Assembly: GCA_963819645.1 (NCBI GenBank)
Contig: CAWFWZ010000008.1
Span: 97,653-161,652, forward strand
From: CAVVDY01 sp963819645
Lineage (GTDB): Bacteria; Acidobacteriota; Terriglobia; Terriglobales; Acidobacteriaceae
Reading direction: 5' to 3'
DNA length: 64,000 nt
Shown here: piece after piece, positions 44,157 to 54,690 of the stretch
How positions within the stretch are numbered: position 1 is the first letter of the stretch
Layout of the letters: each line of letters starts with the position of its first letter
Notes under the pieces: generated by a model
Told to the model about the DNA's origin: nothing
Databases searched by the model: none
Seen by the model: only the letters and a program-made list of their open reading frames with translations
Made by a program: the position numbers and the translations under genes

Positions 44157-47100
44157 GTGCGGTTCCCGCGAAGCCCAGTCAAAGGCGGGAGCCTGACCGG
44201 CAAGATGGTCTCGCATTACCGCGTGCTGGAGGTGCTCGGCGGCGGCGGCATGGGGCTGGTCTACCGCGCCGAAGACCTGAAGCTGGGCCGCGCCGTGGCG
44301 CTGAAGTTTCTGCCGGAGGAAGTAGGCGACGATCCCAAAGCGCTTGGAACGCTTCGAGCGCGAGGCGCGCGCCGTCTCGGCGCTTGACCATCCCAACATC
44401 TGCACGATTTACGAGTTCGACGAGTACGAGGGGCAGCCCTTCATCGTCATGCAGTTGCTGCAGGGTGAGACACTGCGCGACCACGTCGCGCGGCAGCTGC
44501 TGCCGGCTGAACGCAGCCGGCAGGGCTGGACATCGCGATTCAGATTGCGCGGGACTGGAGGCCGCGCATGAGAAGGGCATCATCCATCGCGATATCAAGC
44601 CGGCCAACATCTTTATCACCGAGAAGAATGTGGCGAAGATTCTGGACTTCGGGGTGGCGAAGGTGATGGAATCCCCCCACCCGGCCAACGGAAGGCCGGA
44701 TGGGGCACCCGCTGAAGTGGAAGCCTCCGATGCAGTCGGGTTGGCACGACTCACCAACTCTGCAGCAAATGAGTCGCAAAGCGGCGATTCCGAAGTTAGC
44801 CCGAGGTGGAGCGAAGCGAAACCCCGGGTGGACGGTCCAGGTTTGAATTGGCGCGACGTGGGCGGCGCACCTGAGGGCGCGCCCCTTCAAATCACGCTCA
44901 CCCGCACCGGCATGAAGCTGGGCACCGCAGGCTACATGTCGCCCGAACAGATTCGTGGCGAGCCGCTCGACGCTCGCACCGACATCTTTTCTTTCGGGCT
45001 TGTGCTGTACGAAATGGCCACCGGCCAGCGAGCCTTTAGCGGCGAGACGTCGGCGGCAGTACACGATGCCATCGTAAACAACTCGCCTATCCCGATGCGC
45101 GAGCTGAACTCGGCAGTTCCGGCGAAGTTTGTCGCGATCATCGACAAGGCGCTGGAGAAAGACCGCGAGCACCGCTACCGGAGCGCGGCGGAAATGCTCG
45201 GCGATTTACAACAAGTCAACGCAAAACAGTGGGTGCGCGTACCCGCGAAGTGGAAGCGGTACGCAGCCGCCGCTCTCATTCTCGCCATCGTCGTAGCAGG
45301 CTCGCTCTACTGGCGCTCGCGAACCACGTTCAAGCTAACGCCGAAGGACACCATCGTCCTGGCTCATGTCGTCAACAACACCGGCGATACTGTGATGGAT
45401 GATGCGCTGGACTTGCCACTATTCCGAAAGATTACAGAGTCCCCTTATATAACCGTGCTCTATCCCAGTAAGGTCCTCGACACCTTGAAGCTGATGAAAG
45501 TTTCCGATATCCCCTACCTATACACTCCCCAGACTCCTAAACTGACTCCAGAGCTGGCGCGCGAGGTGTGCGTACGTAGCGGCAGCAAGGCCTTTGTTAC
45601 CACATACATCGCGAACACTGGAAACGCATACAAGATCGATTTGAACGCGCTGGACTGCCATTCGGGTAAGACTTTGGCAAGAGTAGAAAGGGAGACTAAC
45701 GACCGAAACAAGATCGTCAGTACGCTTGGGGCCGCTGGCCATCAGCTGCGGCGCGAGCTCGGCGAACCGGAGGATTCCCTAAAAAAGTTCAATACGCCAT
45801 TGGAAAACGAGACGAGCTGGTCCCTGGAAGCGCTGCAAGCGATCAATCAAGCCGAGCGTGCAAGGTCCGAACAGGGCGACGCGGCCGCACTGCCTCAATA
45901 CAAACGCGTCGTGGAATTGGATTCGAACTACGCTGTCGCTTACCTTAACCTTCTGGGGATCTACTACAACCGTGGTGAGAGATCGACGGGGGTGCAATAC
46001 GCGACTAAAGCCTTTGGTCTTCGGGATCGATTGAGCCAGCGTTCTCGATGGTTTGTCGAGGCAGCGTATTACCTTTTGGCAACAGGGGAGCTGGAGAAAG
46101 CCAATGCGACGTTTGACCAATGGGAGCAGACCTTTCCCGCGGACGTATATGCGCATCGGAACCGGGTTGCCACCTTGTTCAGACTTGGAAAGCTTGAGGA
46201 AACTACGGTGGAAGCTCGCGAGGCGGTACGCCTGCTGCCCAGCATCGCGACCTATGACGGCCTGGTGCAGTCGTTACTTTTCACGAACCGGCTGGAGGAG
46301 GCGAAAGTCGTACTTGAGGAGGCAAAGGCGCGGGGACTAGATGACTTGCTGCTCCGAACGCGTAGATATGACCTTGCTTTGTTACAGGGCGACGATAGAG
46401 CTATGCAAGAGCAGCTTTCCTTCGCGGTGGCCACCCCGCAAGGCAAAATGTGGGCTCTGCTCCAGCCGGGCGACATGGCGATTTATCACGGCCGCTTTCG
46501 CGAGGCGCATAGAATTTATGCGGCGGCGCGCACGTATTCAGACTGGCCGGCAGACAGCCCGCATGACAGAGTACTTTCGCACACTGCGCTAGGGGATGCA
46601 GAGACTGGCAACTCTGGACGCGCAAGGCTAGCCGCCGAGCAGGCACTTTCGGCGCCGCCGAACAACGCCAACAAGTGGCTGGTTGCATTAATTTTTGCCC
46701 GGGCAGGAGCTGTGGACGAGGCAGAAGACATAGCCAAATCGCTCGATCAGGAATTTCCGCTGAACACCATGTCGCAGAAGTTCGAGCTCCCAGCCATCAG
46801 GGCAGCCATTGAACTGCACAAGGGCCAACCGGCGCGAGCAATAGAAATCTTGCAACCTGCTTTGCCCTATGATTTCGCCTTCCTCGCAGATCGCTTCGAA
46901 ATGCTCTATCCGGCATACTTGCGAGGTCTTGCCTATCTCCAACTGGGCCGGGGTCGCGAGGCCGCTGCCGAGTTTCAGAAGATGGTTGACCATCCGGCCT
47001 TGGCGGACGACTTCATCATCGCGCCCCTGTCGCACCTGCAGCTTGGTCGCGGGCAGGCGATGATGGGCGACAAAGACGCAGCGCGCAAGTCGTATCAGGA

Positions 47101-47182
47101 CTTCCTGACCCTCTGGAAAGATGCCGATCCCGACATTCCGATCTACAAAGAAGCCAAAGCCGAATACGCGAAATTGCAGTGA
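44157..47182 (+). pseudogene. Ser/Thr kinase-TPR protein, kinase domain with frameshifts
   Basis: The kinase begins 'SHYRVLEVLGGGGMGLVYRA' and passes through several frames: a shift at about 44344 (to 'RFEREARAVSALDHPNICTI'), near 44515 (to 'LDIAIQIARG') and near 44553 (to 'LEAAHEKGIIHRDIKPANIF'). From there one long frame runs to 47182, with a DFG motif, an unusually long activation segment, 'GTAGYMSPEQIRGE', a membrane helix ('YAAAALILAIVVAGSLYW') and about 550 residues of TPR helices. Restored, it would be a membrane receptor-like kinase with extracellular TPRs and an N-terminal winged helix (43784). The C-terminal 900 codons are intact. Confidence 0.75.
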
Positions 47183-47589
47183 CCGCGCTTGGGCTGACCG
47201 CCGATTTGCTGTGATCCAAATCAGGAAGACCGAGTTTTGTCTTGGGCCGCTTTGGTTTTTGCGTATTTGCCGTTAGCGTGTCTGCTCATTCCAGCCGCGT
47301 CCTTCGCGGCGGCCCAAGAGCCTACCCACGCTCGCCGACGCGTAGGGCGTTTCTCGTCAAGTTGATTTTCGGAGAGTCAGAGTTCAGAGCTGCCCGATAC
47401 CAGAATTGATAATCAAAAGGTGCAACGTAGTGCCACCTCTAAACAAACATTCAGGTGCTTGGGCAAACTAGCTGATTCCTTCGCCGGTGAGAGCTGTCAC
47501 GATGGGAGTAGAAGCCGAAAGCCCGAAAGCAGGAACTCTGCTTGCTTCGGGACCCACGGTCAGATAGAGTTGGAGGCCCTGGAGTGAAC
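47183..47589. other. 407-base gap, no gene seen
   Basis: The gap lies between the kinase stop and the FG-GAP protein. It contains a short run GCGGCCCAAGAGCC but no frame with a ribosome binding site and no strong hairpin. The promoter of the next gene must lie here. Confidence 0.4.
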
Positions 47590-50421
47590 ATGTTCCGGTC
47601 TCCTTCGCTGAATGACCGCCAGGAGGAGCGACGTGCGACTGGCTCTTTTTGGACGGCTGTCCAAACTGTGCTGCTTGCCATACTCACGCTTGTTGCATGC
47701 CATCAACGGGCGTCTGCGCAAACCTACCTTTTCAATGGAGCGTCTTTCGACTGCGCTCCACTTCCGACGTCCATCGCTGCCGGGGACTTCAACGGAGATG
47801 GCAAGCTTGACTTTGCTGTTCCGGGAACCGAGGCGTTTGGAAGTGTGGTCTCGGTCTTGCTCGGCAATCCCGACAGTACCTTTCAGCCCAAGACCGAATT
47901 TCTGACTGGGGTAAATCCTCGATCGGTTGTGGTTGCAGACTTCAATGGCGATGGGAAGCTCGACATCGCGACCGCTAATTCAACGGATAACTCGGTTTCC
48001 ATTCTATTGGGCAAAGGTGACGGGTCCTTCACCTTTCATGTCGATTATGCCGCCGGCCAGGGAGCTAGTTCACTTGTCGTTGGCGATTTCAACCACGACG
48101 GCAGGCCCGATCTTGCGGTCGCAAATCCGCGCTCTGGCACGGTCTCTATTCTGCTGGGAAACCGCGACGGGACATTTCAAACCCACAAGGATTATCTGGT
48201 GTCGCAGTATGGCAGCCCGTCAGCGATTGCGGTTGGTGATTTCAACAAGGATGGCAAGCTCGACCTTGCAACGCTTGACCCTAACAACGGCGCCCTGAGC
48301 ATCTTGCTGGGCAATGGCGACGGCAGTTTCCAATCTCCGCTGCATTATTACTCGGGCTTCGATGCATATGCATTGGCGGTCGGCGACTTCAACAAAGATG
48401 GGAACCTCGACGTTGCGGTTGGCGAGAGCACCCTGTTCGGCGCGCAGATCGGGATCTTCCTCGGCAATGGAGACGGGACCCTGCGGACGCGAGTCGACTA
48501 TCCAGTGGCCGGAGAGCCTCTTTCTTTAATCGCAACCGACCTCGATGGCGACGGGATACTGGACTTGGCTGCGACCACGATCGCTAGAGGACAATTCGAG
48601 GGGCCTCCCGTGGCCGGCACCTTGTCAGTCTTGCTGGGCAATGGCGACGGTAGCTTCCAACCGCATCGAGACTTCGGCGGCATAGGTTTTGCCAATTCGC
48701 TGCTGGCGGCAGACATCAACGGAGATAGCACGCCCGATATCGCTCTGGCGAATACCGAGGAGGGAGCGGTCAATGTGCTGCTAGGGGATGGACACGGGGG
48801 CTTTGGCTCGATATTGGATACCATCGCACCACAGACGGGGCAGATGCTTGCAGGCGATTTTAATAACGACACTAAGCCCGACTTGGCTTACCTCGGCGGT
48901 TCCAGAGTATCGGTTTCGTTGGGCAACGGGGACGGTACCTTCCAGCCAGCTTTGACGAACACAGGTTTCAACAATGGCAGTGCGCTGGCGAAGGCTGATT
49001 TTAATGGGGACAAGAACCTCGACATAGCTGCGTACTCTTATTATCCACAGGGAGTGGCAATTCTACTGGGAAATGGAGACGGTACGTTCGGTAACCCAAC
49101 CACTTATCCTGTGGAATCTTACGCGGGAGCATTGGCTGTGGGAGACTTCAACAACGACAACTTTGCTGACCTCTTACTACCCGTTTCTAGCTCCAACTAT
49201 GGGTGGTACATAGGTGTCTTATTTGGTAATGGAGATGGAACTTTCCGTGGACCATTGAATTCCTATGGCACCATAGGACCAGGCATAGTTGGTGATTTCA
49301 ATCACGACGGCAAGCAGGACTATGCTGACATTGCGGGTAGTTCGGCTGTCGGAGTTTTTCTGGGTAACGGCGACGGCACATTCCAGCCGGAGGTAGATTA
49401 TTCAACCGGCGACAATAGTGTTCCCTCCGGTATTACTACCGACTACCTGCATGGAGACGGCAATCTCGATCTGGCCGCGGCCGACATTGTGAGCAACGAT
49501 GTTTCCGTGCTCCTGGGTAATGGTGACGGAACCTTTCAGCCCGCTGTTCACTACTCGACCCTCGGCGAGCCCAGGGTTGTCGCTACCGGAGACTTCGACG
49601 GCGATGGAAAAACTGACCTGGTGGTTGGAGGCGACCGAGGAATCTCGCTGCTGCGGGGCAATGGCGATGGAACCTTTCAACCGCAAACTTCCTATCGAGT
49701 GTCGCTTGTAAACACGCTGGCCGTGGCTCAGTTCAGCACAGGACATGGAGTTGGTTTTGCGCTGGGAGCCGGCTCAGGTGCAGTGTCCGTGTTCGTTCCC
49801 TCTTCTGCTGCTGCTTTTTCACCATCCCCGCTCGATTTCGGTTTCCAGCATGGCCGGGTCGGCGGTCCCCGTGACCTGACCATCTACAACCCAGGCATCC
49901 TGCCCCTGCACATCGGGAGCATTACAGCGACTGGAGACTTTGCCAGGATTAGCCACTGTCCCGATACGCTGGCCGTCGGAACAAGTTGCAAGGTTAGCAT
50001 CAATTTCAATCCCACCAAGGCAGGGCATAGTGACGGCTCTTTGGAAGTGAATGACGATAGCCCGAGCAGTCCGCATACTCTTCACCTCAGCGGCACAGCG
50101 GTCGGCGCCATTGTCCCCTCGCCTTCTTTCGTGGATTTTGGAATAGTTCGGTTGGGCAAGTCAGCAACTCGTACCGTACAGATCAGAAACCTAAGCGGTG
50201 CTGACGTCCAGTTCAACGGTGCGATGATCATCGACCGGTATATGAATGGCTTTGCACAATCAAACGATTGTGGCGCCGTCATCCCCGCGTATGGCAGTTG
50301 CACGATGACGGCGAAGTTCTCTCCTCAATTCCCCGTAACGAGGCTGGCCGCAGTGGAGATTCTCGACGTAGACCTTGTTACCCCGCAGTGGGTGACCTTG
50401 CGGGGAACCGGCCGGAGATAA
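47590..50421 (+). CDS. large secreted FG-GAP/VCBS repeat protein with choice-of-anchor D domains
   Basis: The product has about 943 residues from ATG 47590, preceded by GGAG; TTG 47542 would give a longer, less likely form. A signal segment ends near residue 45. About a dozen FG-GAP/VCBS repeats follow, each with a calcium-binding 'DFNGDGKLD' and 'LLGNGDGTFQ', making one or two beta-propellers. The C-terminal 200 residues form two ASPM/SPD2/Hydin-like Ig domains of the choice-of-anchor D type ('SPLDFGFQHGRVGGPRDLTI', 'SFVDFGIVRLGKSATRTVQI'). It is an intact extracellular adhesin-like protein. Confidence 0.88.
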   Translation: MFRSPSLNDRQEERRATGSFWTAVQTVLLAILTLVACHQRASAQTYLFNGASFDCAPLPTSIAAGDFNGDGKLDFAVPGTEAFGSVVSVLLGNPDSTFQPKTEFLTGVNPRSVVVADFNGDGKLDIATANSTDNSVSILLGKGDGSFTFHVDYAAGQGASSLVVGDFNHDGRPDLAVANPRSGTVSILLGNRDGTFQTHKDYLVSQYGSPSAIAVGDFNKDGKLDLATLDPNNGALSILLGNGDGSFQSPLHYYSGFDAYALAVGDFNKDGNLDVAVGESTLFGAQIGIFLGNGDGTLRTRVDYPVAGEPLSLIATDLDGDGILDLAATTIARGQFEGPPVAGTLSVLLGNGDGSFQPHRDFGGIGFANSLLAADINGDSTPDIALANTEEGAVNVLLGDGHGGFGSILDTIAPQTGQMLAGDFNNDTKPDLAYLGGSRVSVSLGNGDGTFQPALTNTGFNNGSALAKADFNGDKNLDIAAYSYYPQGVAILLGNGDGTFGNPTTYPVESYAGALAVGDFNNDNFADLLLPVSSSNYGWYIGVLFGNGDGTFRGPLNSYGTIGPGIVGDFNHDGKQDYADIAGSSAVGVFLGNGDGTFQPEVDYSTGDNSVPSGITTDYLHGDGNLDLAAADIVSNDVSVLLGNGDGTFQPAVHYSTLGEPRVVATGDFDGDGKTDLVVGGDRGISLLRGNGDGTFQPQTSYRVSLVNTLAVAQFSTGHGVGFALGAGSGAVSVFVPSSAAAFSPSPLDFGFQHGRVGGPRDLTIYNPGILPLHIGSITATGDFARISHCPDTLAVGTSCKVSINFNPTKAGHSDGSLEVNDDSPSSPHTLHLSGTAVGAIVPSPSFVDFGIVRLGKSATRTVQIRNLSGADVQFNGAMIIDRYMNGFAQSNDCGAVIPAYGSCTMTAKFSPQFPVTRLAAVEILDVDLVTPQWVTLRGTGRR

Positions 50422-50476
50422 TCTTCGATGGCGGGCGGAGCATATCTGGCCCGGGCAGGCAAAGAGAGCGCCTGTG

Positions 50477-52084
50477 CTAATGGGTATCCACCGTCAAGTC
50501 TGCACTAACCTGAGATGAATTGGCCGAGGCCGTGATCGTCGCCACCATCCGCTTATGAACAGGAAAGGTACGCACGGCAAAGCCGACTGCAGTCTTGCCA
50601 CCGGGAACAACTACCAACGCCGGCGGGTGTGCCACCATACTATCGGTCATTATCGCTATACCAAGACCGCCCGGCGGAGCTGGTGCGACCAAAGAAACCG
50701 TGGCTGCGGATAGCTTGCCGCCTTTAACCACCGTTGGATTCAGTTTCAGCGAAGTGAGGGGCACCTGAGCGATGTCGAAGGTTGCTTTGACCTGGCGTGG
50801 GCTGCTCACTGTAAGCGTGCAAGCATTACCCTGCGCAGAGTCGCAGCCGGTCCAACCGCTAAACGTTGAGCCCGGGCCGGGCGTTGCCGTTAACCAAGTG
50901 AACGTGTCTGGCTGAAAGCTGTAGGTGCACGTTGCTCCGCAGTAGATATTGCCGTTGCCACCCGCTGCCAGTCCTGCGCCCGAACCAGCTTTTTGAACGG
51001 TCAGGCGCTGGAGCCCTGCGAAGACATAGACGTTGTACGCAAACGGCTGAACGGTGAAGACCCTGCCCGTGACAGGATTTACGTCGAGCACAGTGGGACC
51101 ATCTACTATGTCGGTTGAACTAGCTAAGTATGAGAGGCCATCAATTGCGGAAAGCACCCGGGGCAATTGGCCTGTCACGTATACCTCATGGTTTACCGCA
51201 TCCGCAACAATGGCGTACTGGTCCTCAGGTATTCCGGGAATGGTTGTGACTGAGTTATTCGCCCCATCAACTACATATACATTTCCCCAGTCGTTTGCTA
51301 CGAAGATCTTGTTGGTGACCGAGTCGAGAGCCATCTGAATTGGAATGCCGTAGATACTGATCGCCGTGGTATCTTGCGTGGCTCCATCGATCACCCAGAC
51401 GGCTCCTCGAAATGTGTCCAACGCGTAGATCTTGTTGGTTACGGAATCGACCACCATGTTCCGGGCATTACTGCCCACCTGGACCGTGGACATGCTGTAA
51501 TTGGTACCGTCGATGATAGTCACAATGGATGGATCGGGATACTTCGAGCTCGAAACATAAATCTTTTTAGTTACGGGGTTTACGGCAATCGCTTCGGGGC
51601 TCTGTGGTACATAGAACCAGGTCGAGACGGTATTTGAATCCGCATCGAACACAGACATGAAGCCGGAGGCATCAAGAGTGTAAATCCGGTTAGCGGTCCA
51701 GTCCGCAGCCATCAGCCAAGGGCTTCCCGGAATTTCGACGTTAACGATGTTATTCGTCGTTCCATCGATGACACTCATGTAGTAGCTAAACGCACCATTC
51801 ACAATGTATATCTTGTTCTTCGAGATGTTGAGCGCTATTAGAGAACCGTTTGAGGGTAATTTCAGTGTAGTTTCCACAGAGTTGGTGGCACCGTTAATGA
51901 CGCTGACGCTCTGGTTCTGCCCGTTAACAACATAAGCTCTATTAGTAAGAGGATTGACCGCGATCGCTTCTGGACCATCGGATATCGGAATGGTGGCAAT
52001 CAGCTTCTGTCCTACGAGGGGAGAGCACAATGCAAACAGGAATGTCGTCAGGCTGCACAACGAGCCCATTCGTGAACTTTTCAC
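50477..52084 (-). CDS. secreted YVTN beta-propeller protein with InlB-like B repeat
   Basis: I start it at GTG 52084 because GGAGAAG lies just upstream; ATG 52069 is an alternative. The 535-residue product has a signal peptide and about seven YVTN/YncE repeats ('AIAVNPLTNRAYVVNGQNQS', 'IPISDGPEAIAVNP'). It then has a divergent InlB B-repeat ('FSGWTGCDSAQGNACTLTVS') and a final Ig-like domain. It is a surface or secreted binding protein, convergent with the FG-GAP gene. Confidence 0.85.
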   Translation of the reverse strand: MKSSRMGSLCSLTTFLFALCSPLVGQKLIATIPISDGPEAIAVNPLTNRAYVVNGQNQSVSVINGATNSVETTLKLPSNGSLIALNISKNKIYIVNGAFSYYMSVIDGTTNNIVNVEIPGSPWLMAADWTANRIYTLDASGFMSVFDADSNTVSTWFYVPQSPEAIAVNPVTKKIYVSSSKYPDPSIVTIIDGTNYSMSTVQVGSNARNMVVDSVTNKIYALDTFRGAVWVIDGATQDTTAISIYGIPIQMALDSVTNKIFVANDWGNVYVVDGANNSVTTIPGIPEDQYAIVADAVNHEVYVTGQLPRVLSAIDGLSYLASSTDIVDGPTVLDVNPVTGRVFTVQPFAYNVYVFAGLQRLTVQKAGSGAGLAAGGNGNIYCGATCTYSFQPDTFTWLTATPGPGSTFSGWTGCDSAQGNACTLTVSSPRQVKATFDIAQVPLTSLKLNPTVVKGGKLSAATVSLVAPAPPGGLGIAIMTDSMVAHPPALVVVPGGKTAVGFAVRTFPVHKRMVATITASANSSQVSADLTVDTH

Positions 52085-52299
52085 GCTCTCTTCTCCTGTG
52101 TGCTCCGCTTTTGTGGCGCCGAGGATGACCCTGAGTTCTAGGATTCTGGCATCATCTTTGGGTTGTGTCAAACGAGCCGAGCCCGGATTGGATCAGAGTC
52201 CTCCAATGGTTCCAACATGAGCAACAATCGTCTTTCTGGATGATTGCCGTCTTCCGAATTGTCGCCAATTCGAAACTCAATCCACTTGGACGTAGAGTC

Positions 52300-52427
52300 G
52301 CTAGCCTTGATCGGAAACGCCTCGGTCAAAACAGTCCTCGTTGGGCGGACAAAGTCGATCCGAGGCGTTTTCGATAAGGAGACTAGGAGGAAGCCGCTGG
52401 CGCGGCGGACGCGGGCCTATGGGATTT
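52300..52427 (+). repeat. structured left end of the IS91 unit (hairpin plus GCCGCTGGCGC motif)
   Basis: The arm CCTTGATCGGAAACGCCTCG (52305-52324) pairs with 52360-52379 around a 34-base loop. It is followed by GAAGCCGCTGGCGCGGCGG, a second small hairpin (GCCGC/GCGGC), and TATGGGATTT. The same architecture appears at 29571-29710 on the other strand. Between the two copies the lower arm (CCTTATCG) is conserved, while the upper stem changes on both sides and keeps pairing. Confidence 0.55.
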
Positions 52428-52615
52428 GGATGGCCGCCTGGAGTCGGATTGCGAGGCCAGAGGACGCCGTGGGTTTGCGAGAGCTCGCTGGTAATCATGA
52501 GTGGAGCGGCGAACGGGTGGAATGGAAGGTTGGAAAAGGTGAAATCGCGACAAGGTAAAGACACGAGGGCGTCGGCGTGCTGGCGCACATCCAAGCGTCG
52601 TTACCGACGGATCTG

Positions 52616-53797
52616 CTAGGAAGAATCGAAGTACGTACATATGGATAGTTCCGCGGCTGTAAATCTCTGAATGACGATCATCGATGCGCCGCAGCGGGGA
52701 CAATGCCAGAGGGAGGAACTGTCGGAATGGACTTTGTTGGCTCTGACTTCTCGCGGGATAGAGCAACTGCAGCCCAGCAGTGGTCGGCACAGCGCCAGGC
52801 GAGAGAGGCGAAAGCGATTAGCGAGAAACCCGAAGTGCCGGATGCGTACGAAGCTTCTGGGTAGTACGTGCAGAAAGAAGCGCCGCAGAAACTCAGTTCC
52901 CGCCAGAGTCATCAGGCTTTGTTTGCCCCCGTGGGCGTAATCCTTCCAGCGGAAAGTGACGCGTTCTTGATCAAAGGCTAACAAGCGGTGATTGGAAATC
53001 GCTACGCGGTGGGTGTAGCGCCCCAGATAGCGCAACACCTGCAGCGGGCCACCGAAGGCGGGCTTGGCATAGACCACCCAGTCGTGCCGATGGAGATGAC
53101 GGAGCAGTTTTGCAAACTGTTGTTGGTCGGCGAGAGCCCCAGCCGGGCCCGCACACTGTAACTTCTTACGACGGTGGAGGCGTTTCAGACCGGCGAGGAA
53201 CTTGCCGCGAAAGACGCGACTCAAGACTTTGACAGGTAAGAAGAAAGCATAGCGCGGACGAACCCATCGACGATGATCCAGCGAGAGCCCGCCCGCGGGA
53301 ATGACACAGTGAATGTGGGGATGCAGGAGTAGGTTCTGTCCCCAGGTATGCAGGATGGCGATCACGCCGATCTCGGCTCCGAGGTGCTTCGCATCGGATG
53401 CGATTTCCAGCAAGGTTTGCGCAGTAGCGGTGAACAACAGATCGTAAAACAGGCGTGGGTTCTCCAACGCCAGCCCATTCAGTTCGTGAGGCACTGTGAA
53501 CACGACATGGAAATAGCTGGTGTCGAGGAGATCGCGTTGCCGTGCTGTGATCCAGCGCTCACGAGCTTGCGCCTGACACTTGGGGCAGTGGCGATTGCGA
53601 CACGAGTTGTAGGAGATGGCCTGATACCCGCAGCTCTGGCAGGCATCGCGATGCCCACCCAGGGCAGCGGTGCGGCAGCGCTGAATGGCTCGCAAGGCCT
53701 TAAGCTGCTGGAAATCCAAGCTCGATCGATAGCGGTCGAGAAAACTCTGGCCTTGGGTGCGGAGGATGTCAGCCACCTCCACGGCGGGCCGAGTCAT
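52616..53797 (-). mobile_element. IS91 family transposase
   Basis: This is a 393-residue rolling-circle (HUH) transposase. The N-terminal zinc-binding domain is visible ('GHRDACQSCGYQ', 'RNRHCPKCQ'), as are the HUH motif in 'LLLHPHIHCVIPAGG' and the Tyr region 'VLRYLGRYTHRVAISNHRLL'. Full length and intact. Its start overlaps the stop of the integrase gene (ATGA), so the two are co-translated. Confidence 0.92.
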
Positions 53798-54690
53798 GGG
53801 TTCTTTTTACGGTGGTACTGACGGTTAACTTCCTCGATGCGAGACAGCTGCAACCCTTCCAAGGGATTGGCGACGGCCCGTAAATGCCGTTGCGACAGAT
53901 GCAGGTATTTTGCCGTCGTTTCCAGATCACGGTGGCCCAGTAAAATCTGAATGGTGCGTAGGTCTGTCCCCGCTTCCAGCAGGTGTGTGGCGAAGCTGTG
54001 CCGCAAGCAATGAGGGCTGACTCGCTTCGTGAGACCTGCGTGGCGAGCAGCTTCTTTACAGGCATACCACACGGTCTTGTCGGAGATGGGTCGTTCCTTG
54101 CCGCGCTTGCGTTCGCTGCTGGGGAACAGATAGATGTGGGGCTTTTTCCAGCGCCAGTATTCTCGCAGGGTTTCCAACAGCGTCGGGCTGAGAGGAATGT
54201 CACGGCCGGCGCCGCCCTTTCCGCGTTCCACGCGGATCATCATGCGCTGGCTGTCGATGTCGCTAACCTTCAAGAGAGACACTTCGGTGCGCCGCATCCC
54301 GGTGCCGTAGAGGGTCATCAGCAGGGCGCGCTGCAGAAGGTTCCCGGCGGCATTGATGAGCCGCGCGACTTCCTCCAGACTCAACACCGTGGGGAGTCGT
54401 CGGTGATCCTTGGGATAGGGCAGATCTTCTCGAAACTCGTGTCGCTTGAGGGTTCGGATGAAGAAGAAGCGCAGTGCGGCGACACGGGCAATCACAGTGC
54501 CGACGGCGAGCTTGCGCTCTCGGAGCAGATAGGCCTGGTAGCTTCGCAGCTCATCGGGTCCGAGCTTATCCGGGGACTTGCCAAAATGCCGGGCAAAGCT
54601 CGCTACCGCCTGCAAGTAATAGCGGGTCGTACTCTTCGAATAGTTGCGACGCTGAAGTTCCTCCAGCATCATCTGGCGTAGACGGGTCAC
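53794..54690 (-). CDS. tyrosine recombinase associated with the IS91 transposase
   Basis: This is a 298-residue XerC/D-like integrase. The SAM-like N-terminal DNA-binding domain covers 1-90. The catalytic domain shows Arg in 'GTGMRRTEVSLLKV', 'HCLRHSFATHLLEAG' (HxxR), and 'LLGHRDLETTAKYLHLSQ' with the second His and the nucleophile Tyr. Such integrases often precede IS91-type transposases in one operon. It is distinct from the integrase expected for the tRNA-Leu site. Confidence 0.9.
   Translation of the reverse strand: MTRLRQMMLEELQRRNYSKSTTRYYLQAVASFARHFGKSPDKLGPDELRSYQAYLLRERKLAVGTVIARVAALRFFFIRTLKRHEFREDLPYPKDHRRLPTVLSLEEVARLINAAGNLLQRALLMTLYGTGMRRTEVSLLKVSDIDSQRMMIRVERGKGGAGRDIPLSPTLLETLREYWRWKKPHIYLFPSSERKRGKERPISDKTVWYACKEAARHAGLTKRVSPHCLRHSFATHLLEAGTDLRTIQILLGHRDLETTAKYLHLSQRHLRAVANPLEGLQLSRIEEVNRQYHRKKNP

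Noticed and set aside
52341..52619. 92-codon + strand frame
   Set aside because: It lies in the structured end of the IS91 unit and has no start signal; the conserved hairpins explain the sequence better.
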